From Rufibacter glacialis (lineage in GTDB: Bacteria; Bacteroidota; Bacteroidia; Cytophagales; Hymenobacteraceae), in the NCBI RefSeq assembly GCF_008271745.1, contig NZ_VKKZ01000019.1, positions 124,001-188,000 on the forward strand: a stretch of DNA of 64,000 nucleotides, read 5' to 3'. Below, one piece after another: positions 8,472 to 18,377 of the stretch. The translations under genes and the position numbers were made by a program. How positions within the stretch are numbered: position 1 is the first letter of the stretch; each line of letters opens with the position of its first letter. Under the pieces are notes generated by a model. That model saw only the letters and a list, made by a program, of their open reading frames with translations, was not told where the DNA came from and did not search any database.

Positions 8472-9425
8472 TTAGAAGATGGCTCTGGCCACGGCAGCGG
8501 TAGCCTCCGATTTACTCATGGTGTAGAAGTGGAGGCAGGGCACGCCAAACTCCACCAGCTCTTTGCACTGCTGAATAGTCCACTCAATGCCCACCTGTTT
8601 CACGTCCGCCGAGGTCTTGCAGGCTTCCACAGCCGTGACCAAATCCTCGGGCAGGTCAATGTTGAAGTAGCGGGGCAACACGGTCAGCTGGCTTTTGGCC
8701 GTGATGGGTTTCAGGCCGGGCAAGATAGGCACGTTGATGCCGGCGGCGCGGCAAGCCTTCACAAAGTCACAGAATTTTTCGTTGTCAAAGAACATCTGCG
8801 TGATGATGTACTCGGCACCCAGGTCAACCTTGTGTTTGAGGTATTTGAGGTCGGTACCCAGGTTAGGCGCCTCCACGTGTTTCTCAGGGTAGCCGGCCAC
8901 GCCGATGCAGAAGTCGGTGGGTACGGGGTTCTCCATCTCTTCATCCAGGTAATGGCCATGGTTGAGCTGCACCACCTGCTGGATAAGGTCTGAGGCGTGG
9001 GCGTGTCCGTCTTTGTGCGGCCGGAAACCCGGCTCGGTTTTCACGGCATCGCCGCGCAGCAACAGCACGTTGTCAATGCCCAGGAAGTTGAGGTCCATCA
9101 AGGCATTCTCGGTATCCTCTTTGCTGAAGCCCCCGCAGATGATGTGCGGCACCGTGTCTACGTGGTACTTGTTCATGATCGCCGAACAGATACCCACCGT
9201 GCCGGGCCGTTTCCGGATGGTGATTTTCTCCAGCAGGCCATTCTCGCGCTCCTTGAATACGTATTCCTCGCGGTGGTAGGTAACGTTGATGAAGGGTGGA
9301 TTGAACTCCATGAGCGGGTCAATGCCCTGGTAGATGGACTGGATGCTGGTGCCTTTCACCGGCGGCAGAATCTCAAAAGAGAAAAGGGTGTTGGTGGCGT
9401 TCTTTAGATGCTCGGTAACTTTCAT
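8472..9425 (-). CDS. metF: methylenetetrahydrofolate reductase
   Basis: 317 residues, the usual length of bacterial MetF. The FAD-binding TIM barrel starts with LFSFEILPPVKG; NVTYHREEYVF, LRGDAV, CIGVAGYPEKHVEAP and YIITQMFFDNEKFCDFV are family signatures. It reduces 5,10-methylene-THF to 5-methyl-THF, the methyl donor used by MetH, which is encoded upstream on the same strand. The 397-bp gap to metH holds repeats, so metF may be transcribed from the metH promoter or separately; no clear promoter of its own was found. Confidence 0.95.
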   Translation of the reverse strand: MKVTEHLKNATNTLFSFEILPPVKGTSIQSIYQGIDPLMEFNPPFINVTYHREEYVFKERENGLLEKITIRKRPGTVGICSAIMNKYHVDTVPHIICGGFSKEDTENALMDLNFLGIDNVLLLRGDAVKTEPGFRPHKDGHAHASDLIQQVVQLNHGHYLDEEMENPVPTDFCIGVAGYPEKHVEAPNLGTDLKYLKHKVDLGAEYIITQMFFDNEKFCDFVKACRAAGINVPILPGLKPITAKSQLTVLPRYFNIDLPEDLVTAVEACKTSADVKQVGIEWTIQQCKELVEFGVPCLHFYTMSKSEATAAVARAIF

Positions 9426-9590
9426 TGAAGTTAGGTATGTCTCTGGCTAGGCCTTGCTATTGCTTTTTGATTCTCTCCGCTCGCGTTTCCGAAGGGAGGT
9501 GTCTTGAGGCGTTTGCCTCAGGAACGTTTGTGTTTTATTTGGGCTAATTCTCTCTTCACTTACCTTCCATTCTTCCTTTCCCACCCCCTT

Positions 9591-9679
9591 TGTCATCCTG
9601 GAAGGATCTTGGTGGCGAACGGTAGTAGCGCTTCTTTCACGCTTCTCTAGTTTGCTCACAAGATCCTTCCAGGATGACA
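9591..9679. repeat. 21-bp perfect inverted repeat (family F) with 47-bp loop
   Basis: Arms 9591-9611 and 9659-9679 are exact reverse complements with core CATCCTGGAAGGATC. A diverged single arm occurs at 60759-60778 (GGTCCTTTCAGGATGACA), so the arm is a dispersed unit. It lies in the metH-metF gap. Confidence 0.7.
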
Positions 9680-9730
9680 GGATAAGAGGGAATCCTGGAA
9701 GGTAAAATACAGGAATCAAAAGCCTGTATT

Positions 9731-9762
9731 TCTCTACTGATGCAATTCTCTACTGATGCAAT
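9731..9762. repeat. perfect 16-bp tandem duplication
   Basis: TCTCTACTGATGCAAT occurs twice head to tail (9731-9746 and 9747-9762), which points to a recent slippage or target-duplication event. Confidence 0.8.
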
Positions 9763-9780
9763 CAGTTTTCAGTATTTTCT

Positions 9781-9816
9781 GTTTGGAGGTCGTTTTCCAA
9801 AAACAACCCCAAAACA
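9781..9816. repeat. family A palindrome, 3' of metH
   Basis: GTTTGGAGGTCGTTTTCC with AAAACAACCCCAAAAC; ends 6 bp from the metH stop codon. Confidence 0.7.
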
Positions 9817-9822
9817 GATGGC

Positions 9823-12800
9823 TTAGTAATTCAGGTTAGGAGACAACCAGCGCTCGGTTTCCTCTACGCTCATGCCTTTGCGCTGGGCGTAGTCTGTCAC
9901 CTGGTCTTTCTCAATCTTGCCCAACCCGAAGTACTTGGATTGCCTATGCGCGAAGTACATGCCAGACACGGCAGCGGTGGGGTACATGGCCAGGCTCTCC
10001 GTGAGGGTGATGCCGGTATGTTTCTCCACTTCTAGTAACTGGAACAGCGTGGTTTTCTCAGTGTGGTCTGGGCAGGCCGGATAGCCGGGGGCCGGCCGGA
10101 TGCCCTGGTATTTCTCCTTGATCAGGTCTTCGTTGGTCAGGCTTTCCTCTGGTTCATAGGCCCAAAGCTCCTTGCGCACAATCTCGTGCAGCTTCTCGGC
10201 GAAGGCCTCGGCCAGGCGGTCGGCCAGGGCTTTGGCCATGATGCTGTGGTAGTCGTCGTGGTCTGCTTCAAACTGCTGCACCAGCTCGTCCAGGCCATGT
10301 CCTGCGGTAACAGCAAAACCTCCCGTATAGTCAGCTAGACCCGTCTCTTTGGGCGCCACGAAATCAGCCAACGCGATGTTGGGAACACCAGGCCCTTTTT
10401 GGCCTTGTTGGCGCAGGGTGCGGAAGTGGGTGAGAATTTGGGTGCGCTGCTCATCGGTGTAGATTTCCACGTCATCGTCGCCCACAGAGTTGGCCGGGAA
10501 CAGGCCCGCCACGCCATTGGCGGTTAACAGCTTCTCTTCTACAATGCGCTGGAGCAAAGCTTGGGCATCGGCGTACAGTTTGGTTGCTTCCACGCCTACC
10601 ACCGCATCTTCCAGCAGTTTCGGGAATTTGCCGTGCAGCTCCCAGGCCTGGAAGAACGGAGTCCAGTCAATGTACGGCACCAATTCCTCCAGGGGGAAGT
10701 TCTGGAACACCTGCACGCCGGTTTTGGCGGGCGTGTATACGTCTTCGGCCTTCCATTCAATGGGCAGTTTGTTGGCGCGCGCCTGCGGCAAAGGCAGGTA
10801 TTTCTTGTCCTTCTGGCGGCTCAGGTAGCCTTCGCGCATTTGGTCGTACTCCAGGCGGGTATCCTGGGCGAACTTCTCTTTGTTATCAGGGCTCAATAGA
10901 TTTCCAACTACCGGGACACTGCGCGAGGCATCCAGTACGTGCACCACCGTGCCGTTGTAGGCCGGGGCCACTTTCACGGCCGTATGTGCGCGGGACGTGG
11001 TGGCGCCACCAATGAGCAGCGGAATGTTGAAGTTCTGCCGTTCCATCTCGCGGGCCACGTGCACCATCTCGTCCAAAGAAGGGGTAATCAAGCCACTCAG
11101 GCCAATCACGTCCACGTTGTGCTCGCGGGCGGCGTCTAATATCTTATCGGCGGGTGTCATCACGCCCAGGTCAATCACTTCATAGTTGTTGCAGGCCAAC
11201 ACCACGCCCACAATGTTCTTGCCTATGTCATGCACGTCGCCTTTCACGGTGGCCATCAGGATTTTGCCGTTGGTCTGGCGGGTGGAGGTGTCTCCGGAGG
11301 CGGCGGCGCGTACTTTCTCTTCCTCAATGTAAGGCAACAGGTAGGCCACGGCTTTCTTCATGACGCGGGCGCTTTTCACTACCTGCGGCAAAAACATCTT
11401 GCCTTCCTGGAACAGGTCACCCACTACGTTCATGCCGTCCATCAACGGGCCTTCAATCACTTCCAACGGTTTCTGGTACAGGTGACGGGCTTCTTCTACG
11501 TCCTGGTCAATGTATTCTACCAGGCCTTTCACCAAAGCATGGGTCAAACGCTTCTGCACCGGATCGTTGCGCCAGGCCTCGTCGCGTACCACTTCCTTGC
11601 CTTTGTTCTTTACTGTCTCGGCGAACTCCACCAGGCGCTCGGTAGCATCTGGTCGGCGGTTCAGCAGCACGTCTTCCACGCGCTCCAGCAGATCCTTCGG
11701 GATTTCCTCGTAAACCTCCAGCATTCCGGCATTCACGATGCCCATGTCCAGACCGGCTTTGATGGCGTAGTACAGGAACACAGAGTGCATGGCTTCGCGC
11801 ACGGGATCATTGCCCCGGAACGAGAAAGAGATATTACTTACCCCACCGCTCACTTTGGCGCCCGGCAGGTTCTGCTTGATCCAGCGGGTAGCGTTGATAA
11901 AGTCAACGGCGTAGTTGTTGTGCTCCTCCATACCCGTGGCCACGGTCAGGATGTTCGGGTCAAAGATGATGTCCTCGGCGGGGAAGCCCACTTCTTTGGT
12001 CAAGATGTTATAGGCGCGCTCGCAGATCTGGATGCGGCGCTCGTAGTTGTCGGCTTGGCCTTCTTCGTCAAAGGCCATTACTACCACGGCAGCGCCGTAG
12101 CTGCGCACTTTGCGGGCCCGCTCTTTGAACGCCTCTTCGCCTTCTTTGAGCGAGATGGAGTTCACGATGGCTTTCCCTTGCACGCACTTCAGACCAGCCT
12201 CAATCACGCTCCACTTAGAGGAGTCAATCATGATGGGCACGCGGGCGATGTCCGGTTCAGAGGCAATTAGGTTCAGGAACAACGTCATGGCGGCTTCGGA
12301 GTCCAGCATGCCTTCGTCCATGTTCACGTCAATGATCTGGGCGCCGTTCTCCACCTGTTGGCGGGCAATGGCCAGGGCTTCCTCGTACTGTTCGTTCAGA
12401 ATCAAACGCTTGAATTGCTTGGAGCCGGTGATGTTGGTGCGCTCGCCAATGTTGATGAAGTTAGAGCCTTCATACACGGTAAGCGGCTCCAGACCAGAGT
12501 AGGTAGGAACGGCCGGCAATTGCGGCAACGGACGCGGTGGGTACTGGGCGGCAATCTCGGCAATGGCCTTGATGTGCGGCGGCGTGGTGCCGCAGCAACC
12601 ACCTACAATGTTCACGAAGTTGTTGTCCAGGAAGTCTTTGATGTGCTGGCCCATCTGCTCGGGCGTCTCATCATACGCGCCAAACGCGTTAGGCAGACCG
12701 GCATTGGGGTAGGCACTCACGTAGAACTTAGACGCTTTGCTCAAGCTCTGCAAGTGCGGCCGCAACTGCTTCGCCCCCAAGGCGCAGTTAAAGCCCACGC

Positions 12801-13512
12801 TCAACAGCGGCATGTGCGAAACGGAGTATAGGAACGCCTCCACGGTCTGGCCAGACAGGGTTCTGCCGCTGGCGTCGGTGATAGTGCCGGAAACCATGAG
12901 GGGCAGGCGCTTACCAGTTTGCTGGCTGTATTGGTCAATAGCGAACAGAGCCGCCTTGGCATTGAGGGTGTCAAAAATGGTTTCCACCAAGAGTAAGTCC
13001 ACACCGCCGTCTACCAGCCCGCGCACCTGCTCCGTGTAGGCTTCTACCAGCTCATCATACGTAATGGCGCGGTAGCCGGGGTTGTTCACGTCCGGCGACA
13101 AAGAAGCGGTACGGTTGGTAGGGCCGATGGCACCAGCCACAAAGCGGGGTTTCTCTGGCGTTCTGGCCGTCCACTCGTCAGCAGCTTCGCGGGCAATGCG
13201 CGCCGACTCGTAGTTCAGCTCGTACACCAGATCCTGCATGTCGTAGTCGGCCATGGCAATGGAGGTGCCGCTGAAGGTGTTGGTCTCGGCTATATCGGCA
13301 CCCGCCTCAAAGTAGAGGCTGTGGATTTCCTTGATGATGTGGGGTTGGGTAAGCGAGAGCAGGTCATTGTTGCCCTTCACGTCTAAATGGTAGTCTTGGA
13401 AGCGGTCGCCGCGGTAGTCTGCCTCTTGGAGGTTGTACCGTTGGATCATGGTGCCCATGGCCCCGTCTAAGACTAAAATGCGTTTCTGTACTTCTTCCTC
13501 TATTCTTGTCAT
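9823..13512 (-). CDS. metH: cobalamin-dependent methionine synthase
   Basis: 1229 residues from the ATG at 13510-13512 ([20 protein letters not shown]). A longer frame to 13611 would run into the riboswitch and is not used. Four modules in the usual order: homocysteine-binding barrel with zinc cysteines (FNCALG near 241, [10 protein letters not shown] near 307); pterin-binding domain from [11 protein letters not shown] near 355; cobalamin domain with [11 protein letters not shown] near 758, whose His coordinates cobalt; and the C-terminal reactivation domain with [12 protein letters not shown]. It transfers the methyl group of methyl-THF to homocysteine. Control by SAM is expected from the leader. 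Confidence 0.97.
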   Translation of the reverse strand: MTRIEEEVQKRILVLDGAMGTMIQRYNLQEADYRGDRFQDYHLDVKGNNDLLSLTQPHIIKEIHSLYFEAGADIAETNTFSGTSIAMADYDMQDLVYELNYESARIAREAADEWTARTPEKPRFVAGAIGPTNRTASLSPDVNNPGYRAITYDELVEAYTEQVRGLVDGGVDLLLVETIFDTLNAKAALFAIDQYSQQTGKRLPLMVSGTITDASGRTLSGQTVEAFLYSVSHMPLLSVGFNCALGAKQLRPHLQSLSKASKFYVSAYPNAGLPNAFGAYDETPEQMGQHIKDFLDNNFVNIVGGCCGTTPPHIKAIAEIAAQYPPRPLPQLPAVPTYSGLEPLTVYEGSNFINIGERTNITGSKQFKRLILNEQYEEALAIARQQVENGAQIIDVNMDEGMLDSEAAMTLFLNLIASEPDIARVPIMIDSSKWSVIEAGLKCVQGKAIVNSISLKEGEEAFKERARKVRSYGAAVVVMAFDEEGQADNYERRIQICERAYNILTKEVGFPAEDIIFDPNILTVATGMEEHNNYAVDFINATRWIKQNLPGAKVSGGVSNISFSFRGNDPVREAMHSVFLYYAIKAGLDMGIVNAGMLEVYEEIPKDLLERVEDVLLNRRPDATERLVEFAETVKNKGKEVVRDEAWRNDPVQKRLTHALVKGLVEYIDQDVEEARHLYQKPLEVIEGPLMDGMNVVGDLFQEGKMFLPQVVKSARVMKKAVAYLLPYIEEEKVRAAASGDTSTRQTNGKILMATVKGDVHDIGKNIVGVVLACNNYEVIDLGVMTPADKILDAAREHNVDVIGLSGLITPSLDEMVHVAREMERQNFNIPLLIGGATTSRAHTAVKVAPAYNGTVVHVLDASRSVPVVGNLLSPDNKEKFAQDTRLEYDQMREGYLSRQKDKKYLPLPQARANKLPIEWKAEDVYTPAKTGVQVFQNFPLEELVPYIDWTPFFQAWELHGKFPKLLEDAVVGVEATKLYADAQALLQRIVEEKLLTANGVAGLFPANSVGDDDVEIYTDEQRTQILTHFRTLRQQGQKGPGVPNIALADFVAPKETGLADYTGGFAVTAGHGLDELVQQFEADHDDYHSIMAKALADRLAEAFAEKLHEIVRKELWAYEPEESLTNEDLIKEKYQGIRPAPGYPACPDHTEKTTLFQLLEVEKHTGITLTESLAMYPTAAVSGMYFAHRQSKYFGLGKIEKDQVTDYAQRKGMSVEETERWLSPNLNY

Positions 13513-13594
13513 TTTCTCTGCACGCCAAAAGGGTAGGTTGCGGCTCAAGAAAGGGCAGAGGAAGGTGGCGGGTAGGGTGTAGGAATCTCCGTCA

Positions 13595-13699
13595 CTCATC
13601 TCCCCCGGCACGGCAGGCGTGGCGGGTAGGAAGTAGCACCCAACTGAATTGGGTTGCTAAGACATCACAGGGCCTAATCCCTCCGTCTTTCTTGATAAG
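13595..13699 (-). promoter_or_regulatory. SAM-I (S-box) riboswitch upstream of metH
   Basis: On the minus strand, P1 is formed by CTTATC (13699-13694) and GATGAG (13600-13595). Between them come the conserved SAM-I elements in order: ATCAAGA, GGAGGGA, TAGGCCCTGTGATG, AGCAACCC, GGGTGCTACTTCCTACCC. Length is 105 nt. It starts just after the predicted transcription start and lies 82 bp before the metH ATG. No terminator is obvious between riboswitch and gene, so control is probably at translation or through a weak hairpin; this part is inference. Confidence 0.95.
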
Positions 13700-13705
13700 C
13701 ACTGG

Positions 13706-13736
13706 CAAAGGTACGGGCTAACAACTGAATCTGCAA
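13706..13736 (-). promoter_or_regulatory. metH promoter (Bacteroidota type)
   Basis: On the minus strand, -33 TTG (13736-13734), a 20-bp spacer, then -7 TACCTTTG (13713-13706), an exact match to TAnnTTTG. Transcription would start next to the riboswitch P1 stem. Confidence 0.75.
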
Positions 13737-13783
13737 TAGGGTAATATAAGAAGAAGGAATTGGGGAGATAGGGGATTCAGCCT

Positions 13784-13821
13784 GAGTTTTGGCCCTGTTT
13801 TCTGAAAAGAAGCCCTTCAGC
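13784..13821. repeat. family A palindrome between metH and pckA
   Basis: GGCCCTGTTTTC and GAAAAGAAGCCC, inside the divergent metH/pckA intergenic region; followed by a GC-rich stretch (13822-13865) with no assigned role. Confidence 0.6.
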
Positions 13822-13866
13822 AGGCCGGGCCTTTGTTTTTACATCCGGCCCCGGGCCGAGGCCCTG

Positions 13867-13905
13867 ATGTTTGATTTGTCTGGGTAATACCTTGATTGTC
13901 CTACC
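13867..13905 (+). promoter_or_regulatory. AraC/XylS-type operator of pckA
   Basis: Two direct half-sites, GATTTGTC at 13873-13880 and GATTGTCC at 13894-13901, are 21 bp apart start to start. The block starting ATGTTTGATTTGTCT and continuing through GTAATA and GATTGTCCTACC is nearly identical to one upstream of catB (16763-16801). The second half-site starts 31 bp before the -7 box, where an activator would contact RNA polymerase. Binding by the AraC-type protein at 15860 is inferred. Confidence 0.65.
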
Positions 13906-13924
13906 AGGCAGGGAGGTAACGGGG

Positions 13925-13932
13925 TAAATTTG
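13925..13932 (+). promoter_or_regulatory. pckA promoter -7 box
   Basis: TAAATTTG matches TAnnTTTG exactly. No TTG lies at the usual 20-bp spacing; the nearest is 26 bp upstream in the operator, consistent with an activator-dependent promoter. Confidence 0.6.
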
Positions 13933-13953
13933 TTTAATGCCAGCAGGTAGAGT

Positions 13954-13966
13954 GAGTGATCACTTA
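13954..13966 (+). promoter_or_regulatory. GAGTGATCACTTA element in the pckA leader
   Basis: The same 13 bases occur in inverted orientation at 16840-16852 in the catB leader. Its core AGTGATCACT is a perfect palindrome, located just after the predicted transcription start. Possibly a second operator shared by both promoters. Confidence 0.5.
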
Positions 13967-14026
13967 TGCAATTGCGTTTTGCTCCTCTGGCCTACCCATG
14001 TTCCACCCAACCCTAATTACCTGCCT

Positions 14027-15634
<1,608 letters not shown>

Positions 15635-15733
15635 AGATGTTAGCTGGCCGGAAGAAATCTTTACCTGTTTCTCTCAGGCAGAATGCGTAGTTTGACAATG
15701 GAGGTTGGTGTCTGGAAATCCTTCTTTCAGGGG

Positions 15734-15797
15734 TAACGGCTGGTAGTGCTTTGGGGCTATTTTTCAGAAAACACCCCAAAAGCACTACCAGCCGTTA
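15734..15797. repeat. 64-bp long hairpin with a family A core, upstream of the AraC-type gene
   Basis: Outer arms TAACGGCTGGTAGTGCTTT (15734-15752) and AAAGCACTACCAGCCGTTA (15779-15797) are complementary and enclose a family A core, GGGGCTATTTTTC/GAAAACACCCC. Paired length is about 24 bp. It could terminate pckA transcription or act in the leader of the regulator. There is no long T-run on the plus strand. Confidence 0.7.
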
Positions 15798-15859
15798 TAG
15801 GAGGGAGAGCAGCTGGTGCGTTAGAGGGAAGGCACCGTTTTGCCTTTCGCGGAAAGAAT

Positions 15860-16753
15860 ATGCAGAAGAAGTTTTACAAGGGGCTTTACGGCACAGACTC
15901 CATTGAATTCGCCAAAGGCCTGATCAACATCCATCCGTTTGGGGAGATTGGGCGCAGGAACGACGGGCAGGTGAAACCGCACGCCCACAACAACCTGTTC
16001 CAGATTTTTCTGGTGGAGGCTGGGGCCACGGAACTGCAATTCGGGCAGCAAAGAATCCCGGTGGAAGGCCCCGCTTTTTTGGCTGTGCCCAAGAACGTGG
16101 AGCACGGGTTCAGCCACCGCTCGCACGTGTCTGGCTGGATCATCACGTTGGCCGATACCGTGCTGGAGCACATGTTGCAGCGCGAGGCCGAGGTGGTCTA
16201 CGCCATGGATGAGATTTACCTGATTCCGGTGAAGGAAGAAGATGCTGCCGCCACGGAGGCCTATGCGCTCATGCAGAAATGCGTGGCGGAGTACCGGGCC
16301 CAAAACCCCGGGCGCCTCTTGATGCTACAATATTTGGTGGGCCAGATGCTGGTGCAACTCTACCGCATCTCCCTGCGCGACCACCAGGCGGTGGCCTCCG
16401 CTGACAACGTGAGCAAGGTCTATTACCGTAGGTTCCAGCAGTTGCTGAAGGCCGGAAGTTCCTATAAGAAAAGTGTGGAGCAGTACGCCAAGGACCTTAA
16501 CATCTCTACCGGGCACCTCACCCGGGTTTGCCGCAGCGTCTCCGGGAAATCGCCCAAAGACATCATCATTGACTACGTGATCACTGAGGCGCAACTGGCT
16601 CTTTCAGATATTGAAAAAAGTGTGTCAGACATCTCGTTCGGGTTAGGGTTTGATGACCCGGCCTATTTCACCAGGTTGTTCCGGAAACGTACCGGCCTCA
16701 CGCCAATGGCCTTCCGCAAGCAGATAGGGGTGAAGAAACCTCTGTCCCCTTAG
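15860..16753 (+). CDS. AraC/XylS-family transcriptional regulator of the aromatic cluster
   Basis: 297 residues from ATG 15860, preceded by GGAAAG; the frame extends further upstream only through a repeat. The N-terminal cupin-like sensor (VKPHAHNNLFQIFLVEAGATELQFG, then GPAFLAVPKNVEHGF) resembles PobR/HpaA-type regulators of aromatic degradation. The C-terminal double helix-turn-helix (about 190-290) includes VEQYAKDLNISTGHLTRVCR and VSDISFGLGFDDPAYFTRLF. It sits between pckA and catB, whose promoters share direct-repeat half-sites with a 21-bp period, the spacing known for XylS sites. I infer an activator responding to benzoate, muconate or a related acid. Confidence 0.85.
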   Translation: MQKKFYKGLYGTDSIEFAKGLINIHPFGEIGRRNDGQVKPHAHNNLFQIFLVEAGATELQFGQQRIPVEGPAFLAVPKNVEHGFSHRSHVSGWIITLADTVLEHMLQREAEVVYAMDEIYLIPVKEEDAAATEAYALMQKCVAEYRAQNPGRLLMLQYLVGQMLVQLYRISLRDHQAVASADNVSKVYYRRFQQLLKAGSSYKKSVEQYAKDLNISTGHLTRVCRSVSGKSPKDIIIDYVITEAQLALSDIEKSVSDISFGLGFDDPAYFTRLFRKRTGLTPMAFRKQIGVKKPLSP

Positions 16754-16762
16754 CGCCGCACA

Positions 16763-16801
16763 ATGTTTGATTTGTCTTAGTAATAGACCGATTGTCCTAC
16801 C
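16763..16801 (+). promoter_or_regulatory. AraC/XylS-type operator of the catB operon
   Basis: Half-sites GATTTGTC (16769-16776) and GATTGTCC (16790-16797), 21 bp apart, as at pckA. From the conserved ATGTTTG to the -7 box is 59 bp here and 58 bp at pckA. Downstream of the AraC-type gene and upstream of catB. Confidence 0.7.
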
Positions 16802-16821
16802 CATCAGGTACCAGAGCCGGC

Positions 16822-16829
16822 TACATTTG
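16822..16829 (+). promoter_or_regulatory. catB operon promoter -7 box
   Basis: TACATTTG is an exact TAnnTTTG match; the nearest upstream TTG is 27 bp away inside the operator, so a basal -33 element seems to be missing. Confidence 0.65.
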
Positions 16830-16884
16830 TAAACATCAGTAAGTGATCACTCGCCCAAGTGAGTGTTCGCTTACTGATGTTTAC
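16829..16884 (+). promoter_or_regulatory. 24-bp inverted repeat in the catB leader
   Basis: Arms 16829-16852 and 16861-16884 are reverse complements with two mismatches (shared core CTTACTGATGTTTAC on the right arm), separated by the 8-base loop GCCCAAGT. The left arm contains the palindrome AGTGATCACT that also occurs in the pckA leader. It begins at the last base of the -7 box and ends 19 bp before the catB ATG, so it can be a DNA operator or a 5' UTR hairpin. Confidence 0.75.
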
Positions 16885-16903
16885 AGCCTGTTTTTGGAAT
16901 CCC

Positions 16904-18025
16904 ATGGGAGAAGCGTTTATAGAGAGAATTGAGGCGGTGATCGTAGACCTGCCCACCATTAGGCCACATCTTTTGTCTATGGCCGTCATGCGCAAGCAGA
17001 CCATGGTGATTGTGCGGTTGTTCTGTTCAGACGGCATTGAAGGCCTGGGCGAAGCCACCACCATAGGAGGCCTGAGCTATGGCGATGAATCGCCGGAAGG
17101 CATGAAACTCACCATTGATACCTACGTGGCGCCGCTCCTGCAAGGCAAGCCGGCGGGGAGTGCCAACGCCCTCATGGCGCTGCTGAACTACCATATCCAA
17201 GGCAACTACTTCGTGAAATCTGCCCTTGAAACGGCGGTGCTGGATGCGCAGGGGAAACGGCTGGGCGTACCGGTGGCTGCCCTTTTAGGCGGCGCCATCA
17301 CCCAGACCTTACCCGTGCTATGGACCCTGGCCAGCGGTGACACCACCAAAGACATTCAGGAGGCCCAAAACCTGATCTCCAGCGGAAGGCACCACACGTT
17401 TAAGCTCAAGATCGGTAGAAACGCCCCTAAAACAGACATCGCCCACGTGTCGGCTATCAAAGCCACCCTGGGTTCAGACATCAAGGTGACCGTTGACGTG
17501 AACCAGGCCTGGTCAGAGGGAGTAGCCAAACAGGGCATCGCGCAGTTGCAGGAAGCGGGCATTGACCTGATTGAGCAACCCATCATCAAATCCAATTTTG
17601 AGGGCCTGGCCCGATTGACCCACTATTTCAGGGTACCCATCATGGCCGACGAGGCCGCCGGTACCGTGGCTGACGCCTTCAAGCTGGCCAAGTTAGGCGG
17701 AGGCAGCGTTTTCGCCCTGAAAATCGCCAAGTCCGGTGGGCTTATCAACATTCAAAAACAAGCCGCCATCGCCTTGGGCGCGGGTATCAGCCTCTACGGC
17801 GGCACCATGCTGGAAGGCACCATCGGTACGGTGGCCTCGGCGCAAGTCTTCAGCACCCTTCCCAATCTGGACTGGGGCACCGAACTCTTCGGACCGCTGC
17901 TGCTCACCGATGACATTGTGAAGAAACGGGTCACCTACGCCAACGGCGGACTGGAAATCCCGCAGGGCCCCGGCCTGGGCCTGGAACTGGACTTAAACCA
18001 AGTAGAGAAATACAAAAGAAAATAG
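16904..18025 (+). CDS. catB: muconate cycloisomerase
   Basis: 373 residues from ATG 16904 (MGEAFIERIEAVIVDLPTIRPH); an ATG at 16859 would lie inside the leader palindrome and is rejected. Enolase-superfamily enzyme: an N-terminal capping domain, then a barrel with the KxK base motif FKLKIGRN (near 165), metal ligands in DVNQAW (near 196), EQP (near 222) and DEAAG (near 247), and the second base in ALKIAKSGG (near 271). It converts cis,cis-muconate to muconolactone. It is the first gene of the benzoate operon, followed by catC after 3 bp. Confidence 0.92.
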   Translation: MGEAFIERIEAVIVDLPTIRPHLLSMAVMRKQTMVIVRLFCSDGIEGLGEATTIGGLSYGDESPEGMKLTIDTYVAPLLQGKPAGSANALMALLNYHIQGNYFVKSALETAVLDAQGKRLGVPVAALLGGAITQTLPVLWTLASGDTTKDIQEAQNLISSGRHHTFKLKIGRNAPKTDIAHVSAIKATLGSDIKVTVDVNQAWSEGVAKQGIAQLQEAGIDLIEQPIIKSNFEGLARLTHYFRVPIMADEAAGTVADAFKLAKLGGGSVFALKIAKSGGLINIQKQAAIALGAGISLYGGTMLEGTIGTVASAQVFSTLPNLDWGTELFGPLLLTDDIVKKRVTYANGGLEIPQGPGLGLELDLNQVEKYKRK

Positions 18026-18028
18026 ACT

Positions 18029-18325
18029 ATGCTGTTTCACGTGCACATGACCGTCAACATTCCCCTGGATCTGGATAAAACCTACGTGGATGACCTGAAG
18101 GCGAAAGAAAAAGAGCTGTCACAGGAGTTGCAGCGCCAAGGCAAATGGACTCACATCTGGCGCGTGGCCGGCAAGTACGCCAACGTGAGCATCTTCAACG
18201 TGGCCAGCGCCGGCGAGCTGCATGATATCCTGATGTCACTGCCGCTGTACCCGTTCATGGCCGTAGAAGTGACCGCCCTCTGCCAGCATTACTCCTCGGT
18301 GAAAAACGAAGAAGAAGCCCACTAA
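18029..18325 (+). CDS. catC: muconolactone delta-isomerase
   Basis: 98 residues, typical of CatC (about 96). Conserved features are LFHVHMTVNIP at the start, WTHIWRVAGKYANVSIF in the middle and LPLYPFMAVEVTALCQH near the end. The enzyme is a small ferredoxin-like-fold protein that forms large oligomers and isomerises muconolactone to 3-oxoadipate enol-lactone. It begins 3 bp after catB. Confidence 0.95.
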   Translation: MLFHVHMTVNIPLDLDKTYVDDLKAKEKELSQELQRQGKWTHIWRVAGKYANVSIFNVASAGELHDILMSLPLYPFMAVEVTALCQHYSSVKNEEEAH

Positions 18326-18377
18326 GGAGCACCCAAAACACCCAAAACTACATTCAAAACTTAACCGAATTACCCGT

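Noticed and set aside
9447-9719. 90-codon minus-strand frame between metH and metF
   Set aside because: Overlaps the 21-bp inverted repeat, is low in complexity (Arg/Lys/Ser) and matches no family.
13513-13611. 33-residue N-terminal extension of MetH
   Set aside because: The extension is translated riboswitch and leader sequence; the conserved MetH start is the ATG at 13512.
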